From Oscillospiraceae bacterium (GTDB lineage: Bacteria; Bacillota; Clostridia; Oscillospirales; Oscillospiraceae): 57,074 nt of DNA. This document shows, piece after piece, positions 36,014 through 44,725 of this stretch. How positions within the stretch are numbered: position 1 is the stretch's first letter; each line of letters starts with the position of its first letter. The stretch is from the NCBI GenBank assembly GCA_022800755.1, contig JAAWQX010000012.1, positions 1 through 57,074 on the forward strand, written 5' to 3'. Both the position numbers and the translations under genes were made by a program. A model generated the notes under the pieces. That model had not been told where the DNA came from and searched no databases. It was given only the letters and a program-made list of their open reading frames with translations.

Positions 36014-36099
36014 AAAATCACCCTTTCCGGAGAGAATTGAGTATAGTATCTCCGAAAGTGTCCATAAAATACCATTGACTTGAAAATGGAGGTTTGAGT

Positions 36100-36933
36100 A
36101 TGAAGTTTACCAAAATGCATGGCTGCGGCAATGACTATGTGTATATCGACACCACGACCCAGCGGGTGGAAGACCGTCCGGCGCTGGCGAAACGGGTCTC
36201 TGCCCGGCACTTCGGCATCGGCGCGGACGGGCTGATCTGCATTGATAAATCCGATGTTGCGGATTTCAAAATGGATATGTATAATGCCGACGGCTCCCAG
36301 GGAAAAATGTGCGGTAACGGTATCCGGTGTGTGGCAAAGTACGTCTATGACCGGGGCATGACCGACAAGACGGAACTGACTATTGAGACCGGCAGCGGCG
36401 TAAAAGCGCTGAAGCTCACGGTGGAAAACGGAAAAGTGAAGACTGTACGGGTGTGCATGGGCGCGCCGGAGTTCCGGCCGGAACTGATTCCTGTCCGGGC
36501 GGATGGAGAAAACTTCATCATGAAGCCCATCGAGGTGGGCGGCGTACACTGGGAAGCCACCTGCGTATCCATGGGCAACCCCCACGCGGTGGTGTTTGTG
36601 GACAACGTAGACTGGCTGGACCTGGCCCAGATCGGCCCCGGGTTTGAAAACCACCCCATGTTCCCCGAGCAGGTGAACACGGAGTTTGTCCAGGTGATCG
36701 ACGACCACACTTTGAAAATGCGTGTCTGGGAGCGGGGCAGCGGCGAGACGCTGGCCTGCGGCTCCGGGTCCAGCGCGTCTCTGGCGGCGGCGGTGGTGTG
36801 CGGCAAGTCCGCGCCCAAAGTGAAAATGCTGCTCCGGGGCGGAGAACTGGAAATTGAGTGGGACCGCGCAGAAAATCTGATTTACATGACCGGCCCCGCC
36901 GTTACAGTGTTTGACGGCGAAATCGACGAATAA
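36100..36933 (+). CDS. dapF: Diaminopimelate epimerase
   Basis: A 277-residue enzyme converting LL- to meso-diaminopimelate for peptidoglycan and lysine. The two catalytic cysteines are C71 in 'MCGNGIRC' and C220 in 'LACGSGSSAS'; the second motif reads GSGSS where many homologues have GTGA, but the Cys is kept. ATG 36100 is preferred over TTG 36094 by spacing from TGGAGG. It heads an operon with dapL (15 bases), glmM and a hexapeptide transferase. Confidence 0.95.
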   Translation: MKFTKMHGCGNDYVYIDTTTQRVEDRPALAKRVSARHFGIGADGLICIDKSDVADFKMDMYNADGSQGKMCGNGIRCVAKYVYDRGMTDKTELTIETGSGVKALKLTVENGKVKTVRVCMGAPEFRPELIPVRADGENFIMKPIEVGGVHWEATCVSMGNPHAVVFVDNVDWLDLAQIGPGFENHPMFPEQVNTEFVQVIDDHTLKMRVWERGSGETLACGSGSSASLAAAVVCGKSAPKVKMLLRGGELEIEWDRAENLIYMTGPAVTVFDGEIDE

Positions 36934-36947
36934 AATGGAGTGAGACG

Positions 36948-38159
36948 ATGGCACACATCAATGAAAACTTTCAAAAACTCCCCGGCAGCTACCTGTTCGC
37001 GGAGATTGCCCGGCGCACAGCGGCCTATCAGGCGGCAAACCCGGATAAACAGCTAATCAAGCTGGGCATCGGGGATGTGACGCGGCCCCTGGCCCCGTCT
37101 GTCATCCAGGCGATGCACAAGGCCGTGGACGAGATGGGCAGCGCCGATACCTTCATGGGCTATGGTCCTTACGAGGGCTATGACTTTTTACGGCAGGATA
37201 TTATCACCCACGACTACGCCCCCTATGGGGTCTCCTTGAGTAAGGACGAGATTTTTGTATCCGACGGCGCGAAGAGCGACTGCGGGAATATCGGGGATAT
37301 TTTCTCCGTAAATAACGTGGTGGCGGTGTGCGACCCAGTGTATCCGGTGTACGTGGACGCCAACGCTATGGCGGGCCGGGCCGGGGACTATGACGGGGAG
37401 AAGTGGACGGAGCTGGTCTATATGCCCTGTACCGCGGAGAACGGCTTTTTCCCGGAACTTCCCGTGAAAGTGCCGGATATGATCTATCTTTGCTTTCCCA
37501 ATAACCCCACAGGCATGGCGGCGACCAAAGCGCAGTTGAAGCTGTGGGTGGATTATGCCAACGAGCACGGCAGCGTGATTTTGTACGATTCCGCCTATGA
37601 GGCGTTCATCCGGGAGGATGGCATTCCCCACAGCATTTACGAGGTGCCGGGGGCCAAGACCTGCGCCATCGAGTTCCGCAGCTATTCCAAGACCGCCGGA
37701 TTTACCGGCACCCGCTGCGCTTATACAGTCATTCCCAAGGAACTGAAAGTGAACGGCGTGTCCCTGGCGGAACTGTGGCTGCGGCGGCAGAGTACGAAGT
37801 ACAACGGCTGCCCGTATATCATCCAGCGGGGCGCCCAGGCCATTTATACCGAGCAGGGCAAACGGGAAGTGAAGGCGGTCATCGACCATTATCTGGAAAA
37901 TGCCCGCATCATCCGGGAAGGCCTCGCGGAAGCGGGCCTGACAGTCTACGGTGGTGTGAACTCGCCCTATGTCTGGGCCGCCACGCCGGACGGCATAGGG
38001 TCCTGGGAATTTTTCGACCGGTTGCTGCAACAGGGCAATGTAGTCACCACCCCCGGCGCGGGCTTCGGCCCCAGCGGGGAGGGTTATATTCGTTTGACTG
38101 GCTTCGGCGATACGGAACAGACAAAACAGGCAGTCAGCCGCATCAAGGCGATGCTGTAA
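36948..38159 (+). CDS. dapL: LL-diaminopimelate aminotransferase
   Basis: A 403-residue PLP enzyme making LL-diaminopimelate in one step from tetrahydrodipicolinate, so the succinylase/acetylase branch is not needed. The fold-type I pattern includes 'LGIGDVTRPL', 'GYGPYEGYDFLRQ', 'CFPNNPTG' and the PLP lysine in 'SYSKTAGFTGTRC'. GGAGTGAG precedes ATG 36948. Pairing with dapF completes the route to meso-DAP. Confidence 0.95.
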   Translation: MAHINENFQKLPGSYLFAEIARRTAAYQAANPDKQLIKLGIGDVTRPLAPSVIQAMHKAVDEMGSADTFMGYGPYEGYDFLRQDIITHDYAPYGVSLSKDEIFVSDGAKSDCGNIGDIFSVNNVVAVCDPVYPVYVDANAMAGRAGDYDGEKWTELVYMPCTAENGFFPELPVKVPDMIYLCFPNNPTGMAATKAQLKLWVDYANEHGSVILYDSAYEAFIREDGIPHSIYEVPGAKTCAIEFRSYSKTAGFTGTRCAYTVIPKELKVNGVSLAELWLRRQSTKYNGCPYIIQRGAQAIYTEQGKREVKAVIDHYLENARIIREGLAEAGLTVYGGVNSPYVWAATPDGIGSWEFFDRLLQQGNVVTTPGAGFGPSGEGYIRLTGFGDTEQTKQAVSRIKAML

Positions 38160-38189
38160 CGGAAAACTATTTTTTGGAGGCTTTTGAGT

Positions 38190-39539
38190 ATGTCCAAATA
38201 CTTCGGTACTGACGGATTCCGGGGTGAGGCCAATGTGGACTTGACCGTGGACCATGCGTTCAAGATTGGTAAATTTCTGGGCTGGTATTTCGGTAAGGAA
38301 CACCGGGCGCAAATCGCCATCGGCAAGGATACCCGCCGCTCCAGTTATATGTATGAGTGCGCCCTGTCCGCAGGCATCACCGCCGCGGGCGGCGACGCGT
38401 ACCTGCTCCATGTGACAACGACGCCCAGCGTGTCTTACATCGTCCGGGCTGATAATATGGACTGCGGCGTGATGATCTCCGCCAGTCATAACCCCTTTCA
38501 CGACAACGGCATCAAGCTGATGAACGGTCACGGAGAGAAAATGGACGATGCCATGATCGCGGAGATTGAGCATTACCTGGACGGGGACATGGAGATCCCC
38601 TTGGTGACCGCGGAGAAGATCGGCCGCACCATCGACTATTCCTCCGGCCGGAACCGGTACATAGGCTATCTGATTTCCTTGGCGACCCATTCTTATAAAG
38701 ATAAGCGCATCGGCCTGGACTGCGCCAACGGCAGCACCTGGCAGCTGGCAAAGAGCATTTTTGATGCATTGGGCGCGGAGACGTTTGTCATCAACAACGA
38801 GCCGGATGGCTTGAATATCAACGAGAACGCCGGCTCTACACACATTGAGTATTTGCAGAGGTTCGTGCTGGAAAAGCACCTGGACGTGGGCTTTGCCTTT
38901 GACGGCGACGGTGACCGCTGTTTGGCGGTGGACGAAAAGGGCGAAGTGGTGGACGGCGACGCCATCATGTATATCTGCGCCCGGCATATGTTTGAGCATG
39001 GCCGGCTGGGAGATACGAAAGTGGTTACCACGATCATGAGTAATATCGGGCTGTACAAGGCTCTGGACGAATTAGGCATCGGCTACGAAAAGACTGCCGT
39101 GGGCGACCGTTATGTGTATGAAAATATGCGGGACAACGGCAACCTGATCGGCGGAGAACAGTCCGGGCATATCATCTTCGGCAAGTACGCCAACACCGGC
39201 GACGGATTGCTGACAGCGATCAAAGTCATGCAGGTGATGCTGGATCGGAAGCTGCCGCTGTCGGCGTTGACCGCGCCGCTGACCATCTATCCCCAGCTTC
39301 TGAAAAATGTGGTGGTGGACGACAAGGACGGCACGCTGAACGACCCCAAAGTCCAGGCGGCCGCCGATGCGGTGACGGAAAGTCTCCACGGCGAGGGCCG
39401 CATCCTCCTGCGCAAAAGCGGGACGGAGCCGGTGCTGCGGGTGATGGTGGAAGCCACGACCCAGGCACTTTGCGAGGAAGAGGTAGATTCGGTCATCCAG
39501 GTGATGAAAGAGACCGGCCATTTGGTGAAGGTGAAGTAA
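38190..39539 (+). CDS. glmM: Phosphoglucosamine mutase
   Basis: A 449-residue alpha-phosphohexomutase turning glucosamine-6-P into glucosamine-1-P. The phosphoserine is S99 in 'MISASHNPFHDNG', the magnesium loop is 'DGDGDRCL', the sugar-binding loop is 'GGEQSGH', and the phosphate-binding end is 'RKSGTEPVLRVM'. ATG 38190 follows TTGGAGG by nine bases. It is followed with zero spacing by the hexapeptide-repeat gene, giving linked steps towards UDP-GlcNAc. Confidence 0.95.
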   Translation: MSKYFGTDGFRGEANVDLTVDHAFKIGKFLGWYFGKEHRAQIAIGKDTRRSSYMYECALSAGITAAGGDAYLLHVTTTPSVSYIVRADNMDCGVMISASHNPFHDNGIKLMNGHGEKMDDAMIAEIEHYLDGDMEIPLVTAEKIGRTIDYSSGRNRYIGYLISLATHSYKDKRIGLDCANGSTWQLAKSIFDALGAETFVINNEPDGLNINENAGSTHIEYLQRFVLEKHLDVGFAFDGDGDRCLAVDEKGEVVDGDAIMYICARHMFEHGRLGDTKVVTTIMSNIGLYKALDELGIGYEKTAVGDRYVYENMRDNGNLIGGEQSGHIIFGKYANTGDGLLTAIKVMQVMLDRKLPLSALTAPLTIYPQLLKNVVVDDKDGTLNDPKVQAAADAVTESLHGEGRILLRKSGTEPVLRVMVEATTQALCEEEVDSVIQVMKETGHLVKVK

Positions 39540-40208
39540 ATGGAAAAAGTGGTAAAGATCGAAGATTTGCTGGACTTGTCCAAAACCATCGCGTCGGACA
39601 TCTTTGAAGGCAAGACCTACCCCTGGGAGGTCTTAGGGGACATCAGCGATTTTATTTACAAGCTTGGCGAGACGCTGCCTGCGGAGGAATTCCGCCATCC
39701 CGAAGAGGGCGTGTGGATCTCCCGGCGGGCCAAGGTGTTCCCCTCGGCCTACATCGGCGCGCCCTGCATCATCGACCACGGCGCGGAAGTGCGCCACTGT
39801 GCGTTCATTCGGGGCAGTGCCATCGTGGGGAAAAACGCGGTGGTGGGGAACTCTGTGGAATTGAAAAACGTCATTTTGTTCGACGGCGTGCAAACGCCCC
39901 ACTATAATTATGTAGGCGATTCCATCCTGGGCTACAAAGCCCATATGGGAGCTGGGTCTATTACCTCCAACGTAAAAAGCGACAAAACGCTGGTGGTGGT
40001 CAAGGGCGATACGGAAATCGAGACGGGACGGAAAAAATTCGGTGCGGTGTTGGGCGACCATGTGGAGGTAGGGTGCAACAGCGTGTTGAATCCCGGCACT
40101 GTCGTGGGGCGTGAGTCCCATATTTACCCGGTCTCCAGCGTCCGGGGCGTTGTGCCGGAAAAGAGTATTTATAAAGATGCGGAGCGTATTGTGCCGGCAC
40201 ATGAATAA
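39540..40208 (+). CDS. Left-handed beta-helix acyltransferase, GlmU C-terminal-like
   Basis: A 222-residue protein made of hexapeptide repeats ('IGAPCIIDHGAEVRHCAFI', 'AIVGKNAVVGNSVELKNVI'). The segment 'GDSILGYKAHMGAGSITSNVK' equals the acetyltransferase active-site region of GlmU, but no uridylyltransferase domain is present. Its ATG begins at the base right after the glmM stop. Position after glmM argues for acetylation of glucosamine-1-P; it is often labelled UDP-GlcNAc pyrophosphorylase-related. A separate uridylyltransferase would be needed elsewhere. Confidence 0.8.
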   Translation: MEKVVKIEDLLDLSKTIASDIFEGKTYPWEVLGDISDFIYKLGETLPAEEFRHPEEGVWISRRAKVFPSAYIGAPCIIDHGAEVRHCAFIRGSAIVGKNAVVGNSVELKNVILFDGVQTPHYNYVGDSILGYKAHMGAGSITSNVKSDKTLVVVKGDTEIETGRKKFGAVLGDHVEVGCNSVLNPGTVVGRESHIYPVSSVRGVVPEKSIYKDAERIVPAHE

Positions 40209-40217
40209 AAAGAAGTT

Positions 40218-40252
40218 CCCCCGTTGCAAATATCAGCAACGGGGGATATTTT
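40218..40252. terminator. Terminator of the dapF-glmM operon
   Basis: CCCCCGTTGC / GCAACGGGGG with T-rich flanks on both strands; it also serves the converging gene. Confidence 0.85.
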
Positions 40253-41039
40253 ACAGCAGACTTCTGTAATCTTCCGGCAGGGACACAGTGTCCGGCGGGA
40301 AAAACTCCTCCACCGGGAAGCGCACTCTGGAAAACAGGGTGCAGGGATCGTCGTCGGTGGAACCCTCGCACTCCTTATCCGGCATGCAGTAGTCATAAGC
40401 CGGGATGAGAAGCTGGGTATCCCGCTCCAGACGGATGATGGAAAACTGCCCCAGGGTGACATACAGCCGCTTGGCGGCGTCGCCCAGTACCAACTGCTCG
40501 CCGAAAACATTCAGGATGCTGTCGGGAATGGGACGCTGTTCGGCGTCGGTGGTCATCAGGCAGTCGGCATCCACAATCTTCATGGACAGGGCCACGGGAT
40601 TCACAGAATCCACCACCGCGATGGGGGACGTGGCGCTGACAGGCAGCGCGGCGTCATCGGACGCGAAGGTCTTGACGCTGCCCTCGCTGCCGAAGAGCAT
40701 CACCCGCTTGTCGAATACCGCGAGTCCCTGCACGGTGTTGCCGCCGGGGAAAGTCTCGCCGGTCACCCGGTAGAAGTAGGTCACGTCTACGGTATAGTAG
40801 CCGCGGTTGAAGCTCATTTCCTCAACGCTTACATTGGCGTACAGCAGCTGGGCGGCCTTGGGTCTCACGCTGAATGCACTCTCTATGTAAGATTGAGAGG
40901 AAACAGTGGGATAGACGCGCAGGTCTTCAATGCAGTCTTTATCCCTGCAGCTGTCAAAGATCTTTCTGGTCTGAATACAGACGGCCTCGCGGATGCGGGC
41001 GCTGTTTTCGACCGGACCGGGAACAACTCGGTCAGCCAT
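40251..41039 (-). CDS. Conserved clostridial protein of unknown function, Cys-containing
   Basis: A 262-residue cytoplasmic-type protein without signal peptide or membrane span. The N-terminal 'TRKIFDSCRDKDCIEDLRVY' carries a CxxxxC motif; later 'AYDYCMPDKECEGSTDDDPC' adds three cysteines near the C-terminus. The body is beta-rich ('RGYYTVDVTYFYRVTGE'), reminiscent of spore-coat or DUF3794-type proteins, but I cannot assign a family. AGGAGG precedes ATG 41039. It stands alone between two terminators. Confidence 0.75.
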   Translation of the reverse strand: MADRVVPGPVENSARIREAVCIQTRKIFDSCRDKDCIEDLRVYPTVSSQSYIESAFSVRPKAAQLLYANVSVEEMSFNRGYYTVDVTYFYRVTGETFPGGNTVQGLAVFDKRVMLFGSEGSVKTFASDDAALPVSATSPIAVVDSVNPVALSMKIVDADCLMTTDAEQRPIPDSILNVFGEQLVLGDAAKRLYVTLGQFSIIRLERDTQLLIPAYDYCMPDKECEGSTDDDPCTLFSRVRFPVEEFFPPDTVSLPEDYRSLL

Positions 41040-41117
41040 ATTTCATACCTCCTGAACTGTATTTGAAGGAACTTCATTACAGTGTATGCGCCGTTTTCCG
41101 TGGCGTGAAAAAGTTTT

Positions 41118-41147
41118 TTGGACAATTTCCGTAAAATGCGGTATAAT
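41118..41147 (+). promoter_or_regulatory. Promoter of the DUF4364 gene
   Basis: TTGGAC, 18-base spacer, TATAAT at 41142-41147. Confidence 0.65.
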
Positions 41148-41178
41148 CAAAGTACTATTTAAGGAAGGCGGGGGACGC

Positions 41179-41697
41179 GTGGACGAACTTGGGTTGATCC
41201 GGGAGCAACTGGACATTAAGATACTAATATTATATGTATTGGCCCGCCTGCCTGCGCCCATTGACCGGGATGCGTTGTCGCAGATCGTGTTTTGCGACGG
41301 CGGGGTGGATTATTTCAGCTTTTCCGCCTGCCTTGCGGATCTGGTGTCCACGGGGCATATCGCGGAGGACGGCGGCCGGTATGTCATCACAGACCGGGGC
41401 CGGGAGGACGGCACCGTGATGGAAAGCAGCCTCCCTGCGTCTGTACAGGCCCGGGCGGCGGAAGCCGTCAAGCCCGTGGCGGTATCCTTGGAGCGGGATA
41501 CCCTGGTCCAGACGGGACACACAGTGAATGACGATGGTTGTCATCTGGAACTATCCTTGTCTGACGGGGAAGCGGAGCTTTTGCGGCTGTCGGCTTTGGT
41601 CGTCGATGAGCGTCAGGCCCGCCAAATTGAAAAAAACTTCCGTGCCCGGGGAGAGACATTATATATGGAAATCATAGAATTGATCAGCCGGGAATAA
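41179..41697 (+). CDS. DUF4364 family winged-helix protein
   Basis: A 172-residue protein starting with GTG 41179 after AAGGAAGGCGGGG. The N-terminal 80 residues form a winged helix ('ILILYVLARLPAPIDRDALSQIVFCDG', then 'DLVSTGHIAEDGGRYVITDRG'), as in DUF4364 proteins of Clostridia. The C-terminal half is alpha/beta of unknown role. A transcriptional regulator is likely. Its own promoter and terminator make it monocistronic. Confidence 0.85.
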   Translation: MDELGLIREQLDIKILILYVLARLPAPIDRDALSQIVFCDGGVDYFSFSACLADLVSTGHIAEDGGRYVITDRGREDGTVMESSLPASVQARAAEAVKPVAVSLERDTLVQTGHTVNDDGCHLELSLSDGEAELLRLSALVVDERQARQIEKNFRARGETLYMEIIELISRE

Positions 41698-41706
41698 ATG
41701 AGAAAT

Positions 41707-41746
41707 GGAGCGCCTTCCTTATTCTATGAGGAGCGCTCCGTTTTTT
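41707..41746 (+). terminator. Terminator of the DUF4364 gene
   Basis: GGAGCGC...GCGCTCC followed by six Ts. Confidence 0.75.
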
Positions 41747-41792
41747 ACACCTCGATGTCGGCCGTCCAATATACTGGGTGTGGAGGTGCGAT

Positions 41793-42579
41793 ATGAATGA
41801 ACTTGTAATCATGGCGCTGATCGCTACCCTGGGGACTTGGATGGTGACCGCTCTGGGCGCCGCGACCGTCGTGTTTTTTAAGACGCCCAACCCGAAATGA
41901 TTAAACCTCATGCTGGGCTTTGCTTCCGGTGTGATAATTGCAGCCAGCTTCTGGTCTCTATTGCAGCCGGCCATTGAGCGGGCGGAGGTCATGCCCGGTC
42001 TGCCGGCCTATTTCGTGGCAACGGGAGGTTTCCTCTTCGGTGCGCTGTTCATGTGGGGATTGGACAAAGCGGTGACTTTTGCCGCAAGCAAGGCGAACAG
42101 TACGCAAGGGCAGCCCAACGAGCGGCTGAACCGTATTATCGATCACCTTGCATAACATACCGGAGGGGTTAGCGGTCGGTGTGGTCTTCGGCACCTTGGA
42201 TGGTGGATATCCCCCGGAAGCATTGATGGGTGCAGTAACCATTGCTGTGGGCATCGGTTTGCAGAACTTCCCGGAAGGCGCAGCGGTGTCCGTCCCCCTG
42301 CGCCGGGAGGGGTATTCCCGAAAAAAGAGTTTCCTGCTGGGCCAGGCATCCGGTATGGTGGAGCCTATTGCCGGTGTCATTGGCGCGCTGCTGGTGGTGT
42401 ATGTGGAGGCTATCCTGCCCTATGCCCTGGGGTTTGCGGCGGGTGCGATGATTCTGGTAGCGGTTCATGAACTCATTCCCGAGTGCCAGAGGAACCAGTC
42501 CACCCAGCCTTATTTCGCCACTATGGGCATCGTGTCCGGCTTTGCGGTCATGATGCTGCCGGACGTGATGCTGGGATAA
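41793..42579 (+). pseudogene. ZIP-family metal transporter, broken by a stop and a frameshift
   Basis: Starts MNELVIMALIATLGTWMVTALGA after TGGAGG. Codon 36 is TGA (41898-41900) in 'TPNPK-stop-LNLMLGFASGV', where Trp or another residue would be normal. The frame continues through 'PAIERAEVMPGLPAYFVATGGFLFGAL' but stops at 42153. The next frame holds the metal-binding segment 'LHNIPEGLAVGVVFG' and 'GLQNFPEGAAVSVPL' to 42579. A short deletion near 42110-42145 probably removed the segment before LHNIPEG. A zinc/iron permease of GufA type originally. Confidence 0.85.
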
Positions 42580-42595
42580 CAGACCTCCGTTCCGC

Positions 42596-42624
42596 TTGCA
42601 ATGAGATCAGGGATGTGCTACAAT
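42596..42624 (+). promoter_or_regulatory. Promoter of the EF-hand lipoprotein gene
   Basis: TTGCAA, 17-base spacer, TACAAT at 42619-42624. Confidence 0.7.
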
Positions 42625-42672
42625 AATATTATCATTTATTTCTATTTTACATGATTACTGGAGTGAGCGAAT

Positions 42673-44445
42673 GTGAAAAGAATGGTAGCGTTTGTGTTGG
42701 TCCTGCTCATGCTGTCCGGACTTGCCGGATGCAGTGAAAAGGAGAAGGCCCCAACGTTTTCCGGGACGGAGTTGACAAAAGCGCAGTCCTACGCGTATGA
42801 AGCGATCCATAGGTATGAGATCGCCAAGGGCCTTTCTCTGCTTTCGGCGCAGGTGCTGTTCACGGAAGACATCAATAAGGCGATCCCCGACAATATCATT
42901 ACAAAGGATTGGGATGCGGTGCAGGATACCCGGGCCATCGTGCTGGCAAAGTATGGGAAGTCGGAAGCACAGGCAGATGAGGCGGAAACATCAGATGACG
43001 GCGTGGCAAAAGAAGTTGAGCCGTCTCTGGTCATGGCCTTTTTCCTAAATGAGGAAAAAGAGACCGTGGCGGAGCTTCTGGTTTCCGGCTCAAACAGCGG
43101 AAGCAGTCAAAGCTCGGCGGCAGGGGCGGGACCTTCGGGTGTTTCGGAGGAATTCCTGTTGGTGGAAGGCTCTGGCGGCGTCAGCTATCTGCGTCGTATG
43201 TTGGCGGAAGCGGAGCTGCGTGCGGAAGCCTTTTTGACCGAGCACGCCGAGGAAGAGGCACTGGCTGCCTTTGCCGAGCAGATGGGATCCGTGGAAAAGA
43301 CCATCGAGGCTCTGGGGAACGCGGAGGTGCTTCGTGCGACCGGGAACGACCCTACCTGTCTGGAATATTGGGAAGAACTCTGGCATTGCGCTTCGCTGCG
43401 GGAAGAGATCAAGCAGGTGGAGAGCCTCGAGTCCCTCAGCGGCAGCGAGCAGTTCCGCGCCGAGGAACTGCTGGACACGGACCTGGCCCGCTGGGGTCAG
43501 ATGCGGGAACTTTGGGAGCTATATGCCGCCACGGCAAAGGAACTGGAGGAGTATGAAGCGGCCCACGGGGAAGAACTCGCGCCGGTACAGGAAGCGCAGG
43601 CGGTGTTTACTGCGGACGATTGGTGGGACGATGCGGAGTATTTGCGGCTGTGCCTTGGTTCCGAGGTCCTCAATCAGTATGATATTTTGCTGCGGCAGCA
43701 GCGTATCTATGAAACGAGCCTGACCGTCCTGCAAGACATCGGGACGGAACCGGATACCACCCTGCGGGAGCACATGGCCGCCAAACTCAATCGGGAAACG
43801 GAGGCCTTTTCCCAGTATTCCAACGCGATCAAGGTCTATATGCAGTGCGTGCTGAATCAGGAAAACTTTTTGACGGAAAACGCGGCGGAGCTTTCCGCTT
43901 ATGAAGCTGCGGAAGCCGCCGCCCGGGAAGCCGCCGGTGAGAACTACGCGGAGGATATTGAGTACCTCAAGGTGGAGATCACCTATGAAGAGATGCTCAA
44001 ACAGCGCTCTGCCCATGAAAGCGCTGTGAAAAATTCCAAGGAGGCGGCGGACGAGATCCGCACCGGGCTGGATGAGGAACTGGCCAAGCTGGATGAGAAG
44101 GAAGCCACGCGCCGGAACGAGCTTCTCGTGGCGGAGATGACGAAGCAGGTCAAAGAGTATCTGTCACAGGCACAGGAATCGGTTTCCGAATATGAAGCCG
44201 GCCCCGACCAGTGGGGCGACCTGCATCCGGACTTTGCGGCGTACCAGAACGAGCACCTGACCTATATCGTGGAAAAATCAAATTACATACCGAAAAAGAA
44301 TTCCGATTCCGGAAACGGCGGTATGAAATATGATCCCAACGACAAAAACTACAGCAGCCATGACTATGACGGAGACGGAAAGCTCAGTGACAAAGAATTC
44401 CAGGATGCGTTCAATGACTATGTGGACAAGATTTTAGGGGAGTAA
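42673..44445 (+). CDS. Coiled-coil lipoprotein with C-terminal EF-hand
   Basis: A 590-residue lipoprotein: signal peptide, lipobox LAGC (Cys20), then long charged alpha-helical stretches rich in Glu and Ala (about 190-520), a likely coiled coil. The C-terminus has an EF-hand/dockerin-like calcium loop 'DYDGDGKLSDKEF'. The start is GTG 42673 after GGAGTGAG. It has its own promoter and terminator. I do not recognise the full-length family; a surface-tethered scaffold or calcium-responsive protein is plausible. Confidence 0.75.
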   Translation: MKRMVAFVLVLLMLSGLAGCSEKEKAPTFSGTELTKAQSYAYEAIHRYEIAKGLSLLSAQVLFTEDINKAIPDNIITKDWDAVQDTRAIVLAKYGKSEAQADEAETSDDGVAKEVEPSLVMAFFLNEEKETVAELLVSGSNSGSSQSSAAGAGPSGVSEEFLLVEGSGGVSYLRRMLAEAELRAEAFLTEHAEEEALAAFAEQMGSVEKTIEALGNAEVLRATGNDPTCLEYWEELWHCASLREEIKQVESLESLSGSEQFRAEELLDTDLARWGQMRELWELYAATAKELEEYEAAHGEELAPVQEAQAVFTADDWWDDAEYLRLCLGSEVLNQYDILLRQQRIYETSLTVLQDIGTEPDTTLREHMAAKLNRETEAFSQYSNAIKVYMQCVLNQENFLTENAAELSAYEAAEAAAREAAGENYAEDIEYLKVEITYEEMLKQRSAHESAVKNSKEAADEIRTGLDEELAKLDEKEATRRNELLVAEMTKQVKEYLSQAQESVSEYEAGPDQWGDLHPDFAAYQNEHLTYIVEKSNYIPKKNSDSGNGGMKYDPNDKNYSSHDYDGDGKLSDKEFQDAFNDYVDKILGE

Positions 44446-44460
44446 ACCATATTTTGACGC

Positions 44461-44492
44461 AAAAGGCAGCAGGAAATCCCTGCTGCCTTTTT
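44461..44492 (+). terminator. Terminator of the lipoprotein gene
   Basis: AAAAGGCAGCAGG...CCTGCTGCCTTTTT. Confidence 0.9.
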
Positions 44493-44505
44493 AAAGCGGA
44501 GAACG

Positions 44506-44540
44506 CAAAACGGCCCCGCCTTAAGCAGTGCCGTTTTGTT
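44506..44540 (-). terminator. Terminator of tRNA-Gly
   Basis: CAAAACGGC / GCCGTTTTG, with a GC-rich 15-base loop; reads with a T-run on the minus strand. Confidence 0.65.
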
Positions 44541-44563
44541 TCGGAGCGGAGTACGTTCCGATA

Positions 44564-44637
44564 TGGAGCGGATGATGGGAGTCGAACCCACCTCTAAAGC
44601 TTGGGAAGCTTTCATTCTACCGATGAACTACATCCGC
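44564..44637 (-). tRNA. tRNA-Gly(CCC)
   Basis: 74 bases with encoded CCA. Acceptor GCGGATG / CATCCGC, discriminator T, D-arm GTTCATCGGTAGAAT, anticodon stem AAAGC / GCTTT with loop TTCCCAA (anticodon CCC), T-arm GTGGGTTCGACTCCCAT. All arms pair. Confidence 0.97.
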
Positions 44638-44650
44638 AAACTACTCAAAC

Positions 44651-44679
44651 ACTATACCACAGTTTTTCACAGATGGCAA
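44651..44679 (-). promoter_or_regulatory. Promoter of tRNA-Gly
   Basis: Minus strand TTGCCA, 17-base spacer, TATAGT, 14 bases before the tRNA. Confidence 0.75.
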
Positions 44680-44690
44680 GATTTTTTTAT

Positions 44691-44725
44691 GCGGCCTCCG
44701 CTGACTGAGCGGAGGCCGCTTTTTT
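44691..44725 (+). terminator. Strong plus-strand hairpin at the end of the GT-C gene
   Basis: GCGGCCTCCGCT-GACTG-AGCGGAGGCCGC then six Ts on the plus strand. The minus strand, where the gene lies, has As after the stem instead of Ts. Confidence 0.75.

Noticed and set aside
37188-38999. A 603-residue frame antisense to dapL and glmM
   Set aside because: Complete overlap with two well-supported genes and no protein family features.
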